A stretch of DNA of 64,000 bases from assembly GCA_943789355.1 (NCBI GenBank), contig CALSTU010000002.1, positions 434,001 through 498,000 on the forward strand, read 5' to 3'. Shown piece after piece: positions 1-10,466 of this stretch (positions are counted from its first letter, which is position 1; each line of letters starts with the position of its first letter). The translations under genes and the position numbers were made by a program. The notes under the pieces were generated by a model. The model was given only the letters and a program-made list of their open reading frames with translations. It was not told the DNA's origin and did not search any database. The stretch is from UBA7430 sp002478765. Its GTDB lineage: Bacteria > Bacteroidota > Bacteroidia > Flavobacteriales > UBA7430.

Positions 1-3000
1 TATTTCCTACAACTAAATTGTTGTACTTCTTAAGACCAGTACCTGCAGGAATCTTATGACCAACAATAACGTTTTCTTTAAGTCCGTCAAGCATGTCAAC
101 TTTACCGTTAACCGCTGCTTCATTAAGTACTTTGGTTGTTTCCTGGAAAGATGCTGCTGATAAGAAACTCTTCGTTTGAAGTGACGCTCTTGTAATCCCT
201 TGCAGGACCGAAGTAGACGTTGCAGGAACTGCATCTCTAGCTTCAACAAGTTTCATGTCCTTACGCTTCAGTAATGAATTTTCATCTCTTAGCTTACGAA
301 CAGGTATGATTTGTCCAGCTTTGAAATTCTCAGAATCACCTGGATCAACCACATACATTTTTCCAAAGATCCAATCGTTCTCTTCTAGGAAATCATTCTT
401 GTGTACAAGATTATTCTCTAAGAAACGTGTATCTCCAGCGTCGTTAATTTGAACCTTACGCATCATTTGACGCACCACTACCTCGAAGTGCTTGTCATTA
501 ATTTTCACACCCTGTAGACGGTACACCTCTTGCATTTCATTCACCAAATATTGCTGAACAGCTGTTGGCCCTTTAATTGCTAAAATTGTCTTAGGCGTAA
601 TTGCACCATCAGAAAGTGATGTTCCAGCTTTTACAAAGTCATTTTCTTGTACCAGAATTTGCTTGGAAAGAGATACCAAATACTTCTTCACCTCACCGGT
701 TCTAGATTCGATAATAACTTCACGGTTACCACGCTTGATTTTACCGTAAGAGACAATACCATCAATGGCAGCTACAACAGCCGGATTAGAAGGGTTACGT
801 GCCTCAAACAATTCTGTTACACGAGGTAGACCACCGGTAATATCACCTGCTTTCGCAGTCTTACGTGGAAGCTTAGCGATAATACTTCCTGGGTTTAACT
901 TATCTCCTTCTTTAACAATGATGTGTGCACCTACCGGAAGGTTGTATGATTTTGCTTCACCTTTTTTCCCTGTTGACTTAACAAGGATGGTAGGAATCAT
1001 TTTCTTGTCTCTAGTTTCAGAAATTACTTTTTCTTGGAAACCTGTTTGTTCATCAATCTCAACACGATACGTAATACCTTGAGCTAAATTTTCAAACTCA
1101 ACTTTACCTGTTGTTTCAGATAAGATTACGGCATTGTATGGATCCCATTCACAAATTGCATCTCCTTTCTTTAGCTTATCTCCGTCTTTAGCAAACATCG
1201 TAGCACCGTAAGGGATGTTATTTGTTGCTAAGGTGATTCCTGATTTAGGATCAACCAATTTCATTTCTGCTGTACGTCCAATAACAATAATAGAATCTTT
1301 ACCATCGGAATCAGGCCCTGTAACGGTTCTCAATTCCTCGATTTCTAATACCCCATCAAATTTAGCTTTAAGGGTTGATTCTTCAGCAGTATTCGAAGCT
1401 GTACCCCCAACGTGGAAAGTACGAAGTGTCAACTGTGTACCTGGTTCTCCAATCGACTGAGCGGCAACAACACCAACGGCATCACCTTCCCCAGCCATAC
1501 GATTGGTTGAGAGGTTTCTACCATAACATTTTGCACAAATCCCTCGTTTGGTTTCACAGGTCAGTGCAGAACGAATTTCAACCATCTCTATAGGAGAGCC
1601 CTCAATGTTACTTGCAATCTCTTCAGTGATCTCTTCACCGGAACCAACGAGTAAGTCACCATTCAATGGATTGATAACATCATGAAGTGATGTTCTACCT
1701 GTGATACGTTCAGCTAGAGTCTCTACAATGTCCTCATTTTTCTTAAGAGCAACACCTTGTAAACCACGAAGTGTTCCACAATCTTCTTCAGATATAATCA
1801 CATCTTGAGCTACATCTACCAGACGACGTGTTAAATAACCCGCATCGGCAGTTTTAAGGGCTGTATCGGCAAGACCTTTACGAGCACCGTGTGTAGAAAT
1901 AAAATACTCAAGAATTGATAACCCTTCCTTAAAGTTAGACGTAATTGGATTTTCAATAATTGCTCCACCTGAAGAACCAGATTTTTGTGGTTTGGCCATC
2001 AAACCACGCATTCCAGATAACTGACGAATTTGTTCTTTCGAACCACGAGCACCTGAATCCAACATCATGTATACAGAGTTAAATCCTTGTTGATCGTTTA
2101 TCAAACGATTCATGGCATGCTCTGTTAATTCAGAATTAGTTTTTGTCCAAACATCAATAACTTGGTTGTAACGTTCGTTATTGGTAATAAGACCCATGTT
2201 GTAACTGTCCGTAATCGAAGAAACTTGTCCCTTCGCACTTTCAATCATGGCATCTTTTTGATCCGGTACAATGATGTCACCTAAAGAGAATGAAAGTCCA
2301 CCTTTAAAGGCCATTTTGTATCCCAACAACTTCATTTCGTCAAGGAATTTAGCCGTCGTAGGGATGTCCGTTTCTTTGAGGATTTTACCAATAATATTTC
2401 GAAGAGCTTTCTTAGTCAGTGTCTCATTCACGTATCCTACCGAAATAGGTACAACATCGTTGAATAAAACTCTACCAATAGTCGTTTCAATGATTTTACT
2501 TACAAGTTCTCCTTCTTCTTTTACTGTCGTACGAACTTTAATGACTGCATTCAGCTCTGCTTTACCTTCATTGTATGCGATTCTTACTTCTTCAGAAGAA
2601 TAGAACGTTAAGCCCTGACCTATGATTGTCTTCTGCTTGTCCGTTTTACGAGGCTTAGTCATGTAATACAAGCCCAATACCATATCCTGAGAAGGAACCG
2701 TAATCGGAGCACCATTCGCAGGATTCAAGATATTGTGAGAGCCTAACATTAGTAACTGAGCTTCCAAAATAGCTGCAGGGGTCAAAGGTAAGTGAACAGC
2801 CATCTGGTCACCGTCAAAATCGGCATTAAATGCCGTACATGCCAATGGGTGTAACTGTATTGCTTTACCTTCAATTAGTTTTGGTTGGAAGGCTTGAATA
2901 CCTAGTCTGTGAAGTGTAGGAGCCCGGTTAAGAAGTACGGGGTGTCCTTTGATCACATTTTCTAAAATATCCCAAACTACAGGATCTTTTTTATCAATAA

Positions 3001-4255
3001 TTTTCTTTGCAGATTTTACGGTCTTAACAATCCCTCTTTCAATAAGCTTACGCACGATGAAAGGTTTGTAAAGTTCTGCAGCCATATTCTTAGGAATACC
3101 ACACTCAGATAACAATAGTGTTGGTCCAACAACAATTACAGAACGTGCGGAATAATCAACACGCTTCCCTAATAAGTTTTGACGGAAACGTCCTTGCTTA
3201 CCTTTTAATGAATCTGAAAGTGATTTTAAAGCTCTATTAGACTCTGTCTTAACAGCTGATGCCTTTCGCGTATTGTCCAATAAGGAATCAACCGATTCTT
3301 GAAGCATACGCTTCTCATTTCGCAAGATTACTTCGGGAGCTTTAATCTCAATCAATCGCTTCAAACGATTGTTACGAATGATGACACGACGGTAAAGATC
3401 ATTTAAATCAGATGTAGCAAAACGACCACCATCCAATGGAACCAATGGGCGTAATTCCGGTGGAATAACCGGAACAACTTTCATCACCATCCACTCTGGC
3501 TTATTTTCAATACGAGTATTTGCATCACGGAATGCCTCTACAACAGCCAATCGCTTTAAAGCTTCTGTTTTTCTTTGTTGAGAAGTTTCTGTATTTGCCT
3601 TGTGTCTTAAAGTGTAAGACAGTTCATCAAGATCTAATCTAGACAGAAGTGATTCAAGAGCTTCAGCTCCCATCTTAGCAACAAATTTGTTTGGATCTTT
3701 ATCCTCTAAATACTGATTCTCTCGAGGTAAGCGCTCCAATGCATCTAGATATTCCTCTTCAGTAAGGTATTGTAAATACTCTAAAGGGTTACCTTCATTA
3801 TCTACCGCTCCACCTGGCTGAACTACTACATATCTTTCGTAGTAAATGATCATGTCAAGTTTCTTTGTAGGCAAACCTAAAAGGTATCCAATTTTGTTCG
3901 GTAGCGATCGGAAGTACCAAATGTGTGCAACGGGAACCACTAAATTGATGTGTCCCATACGCTCTCTACGTACTTTCTTTTCAGTAACCTCAACACCACA
4001 ACGGTCACAAACAATACCTCTATAACGGATACGCTTGTATTTACCACAGTGACACTCATAATCTTTTACAGGACCAAAAATACGCTCACAAAATAATCCG
4101 TCACGTTCTGGTTTGTAGGTACGATAGTTAATTGTTTCAGGCTTTAAAACCTCCCCGCTTGACTCCTCCAAAATAAATTCTGGAGAAGCTAAGCTAATCG
4201 TTATCTTAGAAAAACTCTTTTGTTGCGGGGTATTATCCTTTCTTCTCATTGCCAT
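1..4255 (-). CDS. rpoC: DNA-directed RNA polymerase subunit beta' (3' end cut by window edge)
   Basis: Largest subunit of RNA polymerase; it carries the catalytic Mg2+ site and the clamp. The reading frame is open from the ATG at 4255 to base 1, about 1,418 codons, so probably only the last few residues are missing. The N-terminal zinc-ribbon (CHCGKYKRIRYRGIVCDRC-type motif) is encoded around 3990-4060. The invariant NADFDGDQMAVH metal-binding motif is encoded at about 2792-2826, near residue 477. It lies 59 nt downstream of rpoB on the same strand, the usual bacterial rpoBC order. I see no frameshift or odd composition. Confidence 0.98.
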   Translation of the reverse strand, partial: MAMRRKDNTPQQKSFSKITISLASPEFILEESSGEVLKPETINYRTYKPERDGLFCERIFGPVKDYECHCGKYKRIRYRGIVCDRCGVEVTEKKVRRERMGHINLVVPVAHIWYFRSLPNKIGYLLGLPTKKLDMIIYYERYVVVQPGGAVDNEGNPLEYLQYLTEEEYLDALERLPRENQYLEDKDPNKFVAKMGAEALESLLSRLDLDELSYTLRHKANTETSQQRKTEALKRLAVVEAFRDANTRIENKPEWMVMKVVPVIPPELRPLVPLDGGRFATSDLNDLYRRVIIRNNRLKRLIEIKAPEVILRNEKRMLQESVDSLLDNTRKASAVKTESNRALKSLSDSLKGKQGRFRQNLLGKRVDYSARSVIVVGPTLLLSECGIPKNMAAELYKPFIVRKLIERGIVKTVKSAKKIIDKKDPVVWDILENVIKGHPVLLNRAPTLHRLGIQAFQPKLIEGKAIQLHPLACTAFNADFDGDQMAVHLPLTPAAILEAQLLMLGSHNILNPANGAPITVPSQDMVLGLYYMTKPRKTDKQKTIIGQGLTFYSSEEVRIAYNEGKAELNAVIKVRTTVKEEGELVSKIIETTIGRVLFNDVVPISVGYVNETLTKKALRNIIGKILKETDIPTTAKFLDEMKLLGYKMAFKGGLSFSLGDIIVPDQKDAMIESAKGQVSSITDSYNMGLITNNERYNQVIDVWTKTNSELTEHAMNRLINDQQGFNSVYMMLDSGARGSKEQIRQLSGMRGLMAKPQKSGSSGGAIIENPITSNFKEGLSILEYFISTHGARKGLADTALKTADAGYLTRRLVDVAQDVIISEEDCGTLRGLQGVALKKNEDIVETLAERITGRTSLHDVINPLNGDLLVGSGEEITEEIASNIEGSPIEMVEIRSALTCETKRGICAKCYGRNLSTNRMAGEGDAVGVVAAQSIGEPGTQLTLRTFHVGGTASNTAEESTLKAKFDGVLEIEELRTVTGPDSDGKDSIIVIGRTAEMKLVDPKSGITLATNNIPYGATMFAKDGDKLKKGDAICEWDPYNAVILSETTGKVEFENLAQGITYRVEIDEQTGFQEKVISETRDKKMIPTILVKSTGKKGEAKSYNLPVGAHIIVKEGDKLNPGSIIAKLPRKTAKAGDITGGLPRVTELFEARNPSNPAVVAAIDGIVSYGKIKRGNREVIIESRTGEVKKYLVSLSKQILVQENDFVKAGTSLSDGAITPKTILAIKGPTAVQQYLVNEMQEVYRLQGVKINDKHFEVVVRQMMRKVQINDAGDTRFLENNLVHKNDFLEENDWIFGKMYVVDPGDSENFKAGQIIPVRKLRDENSLLKRKDMKLVEARDAVPATSTSVLQGITRASLQTKSFLSAASFQETTKVLNEAAVNGKVDMLDGLKENVIVGHKIPAGTGLKKYNNLVVGN

Positions 4256-4314
4256 AACCTAAAGAAATTTATGTTTTATATGAGGGTGTCCGTAGACACC
4301 CTCTTTATAGTAAA

Positions 4315-7300
4315 TTATTCTAAACTAATCTTCAATCCAAGACCTTTCAATTCATGTAATAATACATTGAATGATTCAGGAAGGCCTGGCTCAGGCATTA
4401 CTTTACCTTTTACGATAGATTCATATGTCTTGGCTCTACCGACAACATCATCAGACTTAACGGTTAGAATTTCTCTCAAGATATTCGAAGCACCATAAGC
4501 CTCAAGAGCCCATACTTCCATCTCACCAAAACGCTGTCCACCAAACTGAGCTTTACCACCTAAAGGTTGTTGTGTGATCAGAGAGTAAGGTCCTATAGAA
4601 CGTGCGTGCATCTTATCATCTACCATGTGGCCCAATTTAAGCATGTAAATCACACCAACGGTAGCTGGTTGATCAAAACGCTCTCCTGTACCACCATCGT
4701 AAAGATAGGTATGTCCATATTCTGGAATTCCAGCTTGATTCGTCAATTCTGTGATTTCATCCAGAGAAGCACCATCAAAAATTGGCGTAGCGAACTTCTT
4801 ACCCAAATTCATACCAGCCCAACCAAGAACCGTTTCATAAATCTGACCAATGTTCATACGAGATGGTACACCCAGTGGATTTAAAACGATATCTACAGGA
4901 GTTCCATCTTCAGAGAAAGGCATATCTGCATCTCTTACAATTCGCGCAACAATACCTTTGTTCCCGTGACGACCGGCCATCTTATCACCAACTTTCAGTT
5001 TACGTTTTTTCGCAATGTAAACCTTCGCTAATTTCAAGATACCTGCAGGAAGTTCATCTCCTACTGAGAGTGTAAACTTCTTACGTCTAAGAACACCTTT
5101 AAGATCATTTAACTTGATGTTAAAGTTGTGTATTAAATCATTAACAAGAACGTTCTTTTGTGATTCTGTCGTCCAGCCATCCGTTGAAATAATAGAGTAA
5201 TCTTCAATAGCATTTAATTGCTTTTGAGAGAACTTTTTACCTTTAGGAATTACAACTTCTCCTAGCTCGTTAACAACACCTTGACACGTTTTACCTGCAA
5301 CTATAGAGATTAGTTTCTCAATTAAAATCGCCTTTAATGCAACGGTATCCTGTACAAGTTCAGCATCTAGTTCGGCAGCAATTTCTTTATCAGCAAGGCG
5401 TGACTTCTTGTCCTTCACGGCTCTGGCAAACAACTTCTTGCTTAACACAACACCTTGAAGTGATGGAGATGCTTTCAATGAAGCGTCTTTCACATCACCG
5501 GCCTTGTCTCCGAATATCGCTCTAAGAAGTTTTTCTTCTGGAGAAGGGTCTGACTCACCTTTTGGTGTAATCTTACCGATTAAGATATCACCAGGTTTTA
5601 CATGAGCACCGATACGAATAAGTCCGTTCTCATCTAAATCTTTGGTAGCCTCTTCCGATACATTAGGGATGTCTGGAGTTAATTCTTCAGACCCTAATTT
5701 TGTTTCACGAACATCTAAAGTATATTCATCAATGTGTATGGAAGTAAATATATCTTCACGAACCACACGCTCTGAAATTACAATAGCATCCTCAAAGTTA
5801 TAACCATTCCATGGCATGAAGGCAACCTTCATGTTTTTACCTAAAGCTAACTCTCCATTTTGAGTCGCATAACCTTCGGTTAAAACCTGACCTTTGGATA
5901 CTTTATCTCCAACCTTAACGATTGGTCGGATGTTAATACTCGTACCTTGATTTGTTTTTTGAAACTTCGTTAGTTTATATGAAACTGAATCTTCATCAAA
6001 ACTTACCAATCTCTCTTCATCAGTTCTGTCATATTTAATGACAATTTTATTGGCATCAACATAAGATACAACACCATTACCTCTTGCATTAACCAAGACT
6101 CTAGAATCAGAAGCAACACGTCCTTCAAGACCTGTACCAACAATTGGAGATTCAGGTTTCATTAGTGGTACTGCCTGGCGCATCATGTTAGATCCCATCA
6201 ATGCACGGTTGGCATCATCGTGTTCTAGGAAAGGGATCAAAGATGCAGAAATAGATGAAATCTGGTTTGGAGCAACGTCCATATAATCTAACTTTTTCGG
6301 CTCAATAACAGGGAAATCACCTGTATCACGCGCTTTAACCAAGTCAAATTCAAAATTACCAGATGCATTAACAGGTGCATTAGCTTGTGCTATTACTTTT
6401 TCTTCTTCTTCTTCAGCACTTAAATATGCTGGGGTACTCTTAAAGTCAACAACACCATCAACAACGCTTCTGTAAGGAGTTTCAATGAATCCCATTTTAT
6501 TCACCTTAGCGAAAACACAAAGGGAAGAAATCAAACCAATATTTGGTCCTTCAGGCGTTTCAATCGGACACAAACGTCCATAATGCGTGTAGTGAACGTC
6601 ACGAACCTCAAATCCGGCTCGCTCTCTGGATAAACCTCCAGGTCCAAGAGCTGAAAGTCTACGTTTGTGCGTAATTTCAGCTAATGGATTTGTTTGATCC
6701 ATAAACTGAGAAAGCTGATTGGTTCCAAAGAATGAGTTGATCACAGAAGACAAAGTCTTTGCATTGATCAAATCGATTGGAGTAAACACCTCATTATCAC
6801 GAACATTCATACGTTCTCGAATGGTTCTGGCCATACGAGCTAAACCTACACCAAACTGATTATTCAATTGTTCACCAACAGTACGAACTCTACGGTTACT
6901 TAAGTGATCAATATCATCAACCTCAGCTTTCGAGTTTACCAACTCGATCAGGTACTTAATAATTAATATAATGTCAACCTTTGTTAAGGTGGCTTCGTCA
7001 AGTGCTAAATCAAGATTTAATTTCTTGTTTATACGGTAACGACCTACTTCACCTAGGCTGTATCTTGTTTCAGAGAAAAATAATTTATCAATGATACCTC
7101 GAGCAGTTTCTTCATCAGGCGGCTCCGCATTACGAAGTTGTCTGTAGATGTGCTCAACGGCCTCTTTCTCTGAATTTGTTGGATCTTTTTGTAACGTATT
7201 ATGGATAATTGCATATTCAGATGCTTCCGCATTCTCCTTGTGAAGTAAAATGGTTTTTACTTCTGCCTCCATAATAACATCGACATGTTCTTTTTCAAGA

Positions 7301-8127
7301 ACTACGTCACGATCTAGAAGAACCTCGTTACGTTCAATAGATACTACTTCTCCTGTATCTTCATCAACGAAATCTTCAAACCAAGTTTTAAGAACACGAG
7401 CAACAAGCTTACGTCCTAAAACTCTTTTCAATCCTGCCTTACTAACTCTAACTTCATCAGCAAGGTCAAAAATTTTTAAAATGTCTTTATCGCTTTCATA
7501 TCCTATGGCACGTAATAAAGTCGTTACAGGTAACTTCTTTTTACGATCGATGTATGCATACATCACCGAATTGATATCTGTTGCGAATTCTATCCATGAC
7601 CCTTTGAAAGGAATAACACGTGCAGAATATAATTTTGTTCCGTTGGCATGATAGCTTTGTCCGAAGAAAACCCCTGGCGAACGATGTAACTGCGAAACAC
7701 AAACACGTTCAGCACCATTGATAACAAAGGTACCTCTTTGAGTCATGTAAGGTATCGTACCTAGATATACATCTTGTACAATCGTTTCGAAATCTTCATG
7801 TTCTGGGTCCGTACAATAAAGCTTTAAGCGAGCTTTTAAAGGGACACTGAAGGTCAAGCCTCTTTCGATACATTCATCAAGTACATAACGAGGTGGATCA
7901 ACAAAGTAATCCAAGAACTCGAGCACGAAATTATTTCTCGTATCCGAAATCGGGAAGTTTTCACTAAATACTTTAAACAGACCTTCGTTTTCTCGGTCTT
8001 CAGATTTGGTTTCCAACTGGAAAAAATCCTCAAATGACTTCAACTGAATATCCAAAAAGTCTGGATACTGCAATTGCGATTTGATGGATGCAAAACTGAT
8101 TCTTTCGTTTGATTTTGTCTGAGTCAA
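4315..8127 (-). CDS. rpoB: DNA-directed RNA polymerase subunit beta
   Basis: Second-largest RNA polymerase subunit, 1,270 residues, normal for Bacteroidota. Visible hallmarks are the rifampicin-pocket segment (FFGTNQLSQFMDQTNPL ... HKRRLSALGPGGL, about residues 470-510), the GRLCPIETPEGPNIGLI motif, the KVGDKMAGRHGNKG motif near residue 1,060 and the C-terminal KFGGQRFGEMEVWALEAYGA clamp contact. It is flanked by rplL upstream and rpoC downstream, so transcription is probably shared with the ribosomal stalk genes. A long hairpin sits in the rplL-rpoB spacer (separate entry). Confidence 0.98.
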   Translation of the reverse strand: MTQTKSNERISFASIKSQLQYPDFLDIQLKSFEDFFQLETKSEDRENEGLFKVFSENFPISDTRNNFVLEFLDYFVDPPRYVLDECIERGLTFSVPLKARLKLYCTDPEHEDFETIVQDVYLGTIPYMTQRGTFVINGAERVCVSQLHRSPGVFFGQSYHANGTKLYSARVIPFKGSWIEFATDINSVMYAYIDRKKKLPVTTLLRAIGYESDKDILKIFDLADEVRVSKAGLKRVLGRKLVARVLKTWFEDFVDEDTGEVVSIERNEVLLDRDVVLEKEHVDVIMEAEVKTILLHKENAEASEYAIIHNTLQKDPTNSEKEAVEHIYRQLRNAEPPDEETARGIIDKLFFSETRYSLGEVGRYRINKKLNLDLALDEATLTKVDIILIIKYLIELVNSKAEVDDIDHLSNRRVRTVGEQLNNQFGVGLARMARTIRERMNVRDNEVFTPIDLINAKTLSSVINSFFGTNQLSQFMDQTNPLAEITHKRRLSALGPGGLSRERAGFEVRDVHYTHYGRLCPIETPEGPNIGLISSLCVFAKVNKMGFIETPYRSVVDGVVDFKSTPAYLSAEEEEEKVIAQANAPVNASGNFEFDLVKARDTGDFPVIEPKKLDYMDVAPNQISSISASLIPFLEHDDANRALMGSNMMRQAVPLMKPESPIVGTGLEGRVASDSRVLVNARGNGVVSYVDANKIVIKYDRTDEERLVSFDEDSVSYKLTKFQKTNQGTSINIRPIVKVGDKVSKGQVLTEGYATQNGELALGKNMKVAFMPWNGYNFEDAIVISERVVREDIFTSIHIDEYTLDVRETKLGSEELTPDIPNVSEEATKDLDENGLIRIGAHVKPGDILIGKITPKGESDPSPEEKLLRAIFGDKAGDVKDASLKASPSLQGVVLSKKLFARAVKDKKSRLADKEIAAELDAELVQDTVALKAILIEKLISIVAGKTCQGVVNELGEVVIPKGKKFSQKQLNAIEDYSIISTDGWTTESQKNVLVNDLIHNFNIKLNDLKGVLRRKKFTLSVGDELPAGILKLAKVYIAKKRKLKVGDKMAGRHGNKGIVARIVRDADMPFSEDGTPVDIVLNPLGVPSRMNIGQIYETVLGWAGMNLGKKFATPIFDGASLDEITELTNQAGIPEYGHTYLYDGGTGERFDQPATVGVIYMLKLGHMVDDKMHARSIGPYSLITQQPLGGKAQFGGQRFGEMEVWALEAYGASNILREILTVKSDDVVGRAKTYESIVKGKVMPEPGLPESFNVLLHELKGLGLKISLE

Positions 8128-8177
8128 TGGACAAAAATTTAAATGAAAAATAAATGGACTATCCTAAAGCACAAAAG

Positions 8178-8214
8178 GGTTTAGGTGTTTAAACCGTAGT
8201 TTAAAACCTAAACC
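8178..8214 (-). promoter_or_regulatory. Long hairpin in the rplL-rpoB spacer
   Basis: An inverted repeat with arms GGTTTAGGT and ACCTAAACC (9 bp), one mismatch, then TTTAAAC/GTTTAAA (7 bp) around a CGTA loop. It fills the middle of the 110-nt gap between rplL and rpoB. No strong T-tract follows on the transcribed strand, so it may be a partial attenuator or an RNA processing site rather than a full terminator. Escherichia coli has an attenuator and an RNase III site at the same position; a similar role here is inference. Confidence 0.6.
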
Positions 8215-8237
8215 TTAAGTATTGTAAGTAAAAAATA

Positions 8238-8612
8238 TTACTTCAACTCTACTTCAGCACCTGCAGCTTCTAATTGAGCTTTAAGAGCTTCCGCTTCGTC
8301 TTTTGAAATACCTTCTTTTAATGGAGCTGGAGCACCATCAACAATTCCTTTTGCTTCCTTAAGACCTGCACCAGTAAGTTCTTTAACAAGCTTTACTACA
8401 GCTAATTTAGAGCCACCGGCAGCTTTAAGGATTACATCAAATTCAGTTTGCTCTTCAGCAGCTTCACCACCATCTGCTGCAGGACCTGCAACAGCTACTG
8501 CGGCTGCAGCTGGTTCAATACCGTATTCGTCTTTTAAGATTGATGCTAATTCGTTAACTTCCTTCACAGTTAGGTTAACTAATTGATCAGCGAATTCTTT
8601 CAAATCTGCCAT
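8238..8612 (-). CDS. rplL: 50S ribosomal protein L7/L12
   Basis: Acidic stalk protein of 124 residues that recruits GTPase translation factors. The sequence shows the N-terminal dimerisation helix (QLVNLTVKEVNELASIL), an Ala/Gly-rich hinge around residues 35-55, and the conserved C-terminal domain with KLAVVKLVKELTGAGLKEAK. It lies 64 nt downstream of rplJ, whose product anchors the L7/L12 dimers to the ribosome, and upstream of rpoB. Confidence 0.98.
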   Translation of the reverse strand: MADLKEFADQLVNLTVKEVNELASILKDEYGIEPAAAAVAVAGPAADGGEAAEEQTEFDVILKAAGGSKLAVVKLVKELTGAGLKEAKGIVDGAPAPLKEGISKDEAEALKAQLEAAGAEVELK

Positions 8613-8676
8613 AATGTATGTGTTTTTGTTAGGTTTCTTAATTAATTTTTATTTGGAAAACAGAGTGCGTACTAAT

Positions 8677-9204
8677 TTACTGTGCACGTTCTTCTAAAGT
8701 CTTTAATAGACCAGCGATTGTACTTCCACCTGATTGTAGGCCGGAAATTACGTTCTTCGCTGGAGACTGTAGTAACGTGATAATCTCTCCAATCAACTCT
8801 TCTTTTGACTTTAAAGTCTCAAGAATTTCTAATTGATCAGCAGAGTAAACAGACTCTTCAACATGAGCACCTTTAAATAAAGGTTTTTCAGCATTTTTGT
8901 TCTTTTTAAGATACTCAGTGATTGCTTTTGCTGGAGCGTTAGCCGTCTCAGATAGCATCATTGAAGTGTTCCCTTTAAGGACATCATACAACTCGTTGTA
9001 GTCTTTATCACAAGACTCCATGGCTTTCTTTAGTAAAGTGTTCTTTACAACTTGAAGTTGTACACCTTTACTAAAACAAAGTCTACGAAGCTTGCTCGTT
9101 TGTTCAGCATCCATACCTGAAATATCAGCCAAGTATACATTTTTACTTGCAGCCAATAAAACGGTAAGTTTGTCGATAGCTTGTTTTTTCTCTTCTTTTG
9201 TCAT
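8677..9204 (-). CDS. rplJ: 50S ribosomal protein L10
   Basis: Stalk base protein of 175 residues that binds 23S rRNA and the L7/L12 dimers. The N-terminal rRNA-binding part begins MTKEEKKQAIDKL and contains the typical VYLADISGMDAEQTSKLR and VVKNTLLKKAM segments; the C-terminal helix that holds L7/L12 ends the protein. It sits between rplA and rplL in the standard order. In many bacteria the L10-L12 complex represses its own operon at the rplJ leader; only a 30-nt leader follows rplA here. Confidence 0.97.
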   Translation of the reverse strand: MTKEEKKQAIDKLTVLLAASKNVYLADISGMDAEQTSKLRRLCFSKGVQLQVVKNTLLKKAMESCDKDYNELYDVLKGNTSMMLSETANAPAKAITEYLKKNKNAEKPLFKGAHVEESVYSADQLEILETLKSKEELIGEIITLLQSPAKNVISGLQSGGSTIAGLLKTLEERAQ

Positions 9205-9234
9205 AACCCTAAGGTATTTTAGATTTGCTAAGTC

Positions 9235-9924
9235 CTAGATAGACTTTGTGTCAACTTTTACACCTGCTCCCATCGTACTTGAAATAGTAATACTCTTAAT
9301 GTATGTACCTTTCGATGAGGTAGGCTTCAACTTAACAATCGTTTGGATTAGTTCATCTGCATTGTCAGCGATTTTTGTCGCATCAAAAGATGCTTTTGCA
9401 ACGCTTGCATGCACTATACCGTACTTGTCAACTTTGAAGTCGATCTTACCCGCTTTTACTTCGTTTACAGCTTTAGCTACATCCATGGTAACAGTTCCTG
9501 TCTTAGGGTTAGGCATAAGGCCACGAGGACCAAGTATGCGTCCTAAAGGACCTAATTTACCCATACAACTTGGCATGGTGATGATCACATCAACGTCGGT
9601 CCAACCGCCTTTGATCTTCTCAACATATTCATCCAAGCCTACGTGGTCTGCACCAGCAGCTTTAGCTTCTTCTTCTTTGTCCGGAGTACAAAGAACAAGT
9701 ACACTTACATCTTTACCTGTTCCGTGAGGAAGTGTTACCACTCCACGAACCATTTGATTTGCTTTCCGAGGATCAACACCTAAACGGATTGCTAAATCTA
9801 CACTGGCATCAAAATTACCAGATGTAGTATCTTTCACGATTGAACTCGCTTCAGAAAGGTTGTATGATTTTGCTACATCAAATTTTGCAGCAACTTCTTT
9901 TTGTTTTTTTGTCAACTTTGCCAT
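9235..9924 (-). CDS. rplA: 50S ribosomal protein L1
   Basis: L1 stalk protein, 229 residues, involved in E-site tRNA release. The signature around residues 120-145 (SCMGKLGPLGRILGPRGLMPNPKTGT) is present in full, split here only for description. It lies 12 nt downstream of rplK on the same strand, the usual rplKA pair. In other bacteria L1 represses translation of this pair by binding its leader. Confidence 0.98.
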   Translation of the reverse strand: MAKLTKKQKEVAAKFDVAKSYNLSEASSIVKDTTSGNFDASVDLAIRLGVDPRKANQMVRGVVTLPHGTGKDVSVLVLCTPDKEEEAKAAGADHVGLDEYVEKIKGGWTDVDVIITMPSCMGKLGPLGRILGPRGLMPNPKTGTVTMDVAKAVNEVKAGKIDFKVDKYGIVHASVAKASFDATKIADNADELIQTIVKLKPTSSKGTYIKSITISSTMGAGVKVDTKSI

Positions 9925-9936
9925 GTCTCGATATGA

Positions 9937-10377
9937 TTAAGCAGAAGGAAAATCTCCTTTAACAGTAATACCCATACTTCTTGCTGTACCAGCAACCATT
10001 TTCATTGCAGATTCAACTTTAAAGCAGTTTAAATCAGGCATCTTATCTTCAGCAATCGCACGAACTTGATCCCAAGTAACCTTGGCAACTTTCAAACGAT
10101 TAGATTCAGATGATCCTTTTTTAACTTTTGCTGCTTCCAATAATTGAACAGCCGCCGGAGGCGTCTTTATTACAAAGTCAAATGACTTGTCAGCGTAAAC
10201 AGTAATTGCAACAGGAAGAACCTTACCGGCTTTGTCCTGCGTACGAGCATTAAACTGCTTACAGAATTCCATGATGTTAACACCTTTCGCACCTAAGGCT
10301 GGACCTACAGGAGGAGAAGGGTTAGCGGCACCACCTCTGACTTGCAACTTAATGAGCCCTATTATCTCTTTTGCCAT
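9937..10377 (-). CDS. rplK: 50S ribosomal protein L11
   Basis: L11 binds the GTPase-associated centre of 23S rRNA; 146 residues, family-typical. The N-terminal domain begins MAKEIIGLIKLQVRGGAANP with the conserved SPPVGPALGAKGVNIMEFCK segment, and the C-terminal domain ends with VAGTARSMGI. It is preceded by nusG (89-nt gap) and followed by rplA. Confidence 0.98.
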   Translation of the reverse strand: MAKEIIGLIKLQVRGGAANPSPPVGPALGAKGVNIMEFCKQFNARTQDKAGKVLPVAITVYADKSFDFVIKTPPAAVQLLEAAKVKKGSSESNRLKVAKVTWDQVRAIAEDKMPDLNCFKVESAMKMVAGTARSMGITVKGDFPSA

Positions 10378-10466
10378 TATTTTTGTTTTTATACTCGGTT
10401 ACTAAATGTTTAAATTTGGATTAGGAAGCATTACATGTGGGTCATCCAAAAAAAACACTTAAAATT

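Noticed and set aside
4567..5525. Plus-strand ORFs of 60-105 codons opposite rpoB
   Set aside because: They are antisense shadows of a highly conserved gene and lack any family pattern.
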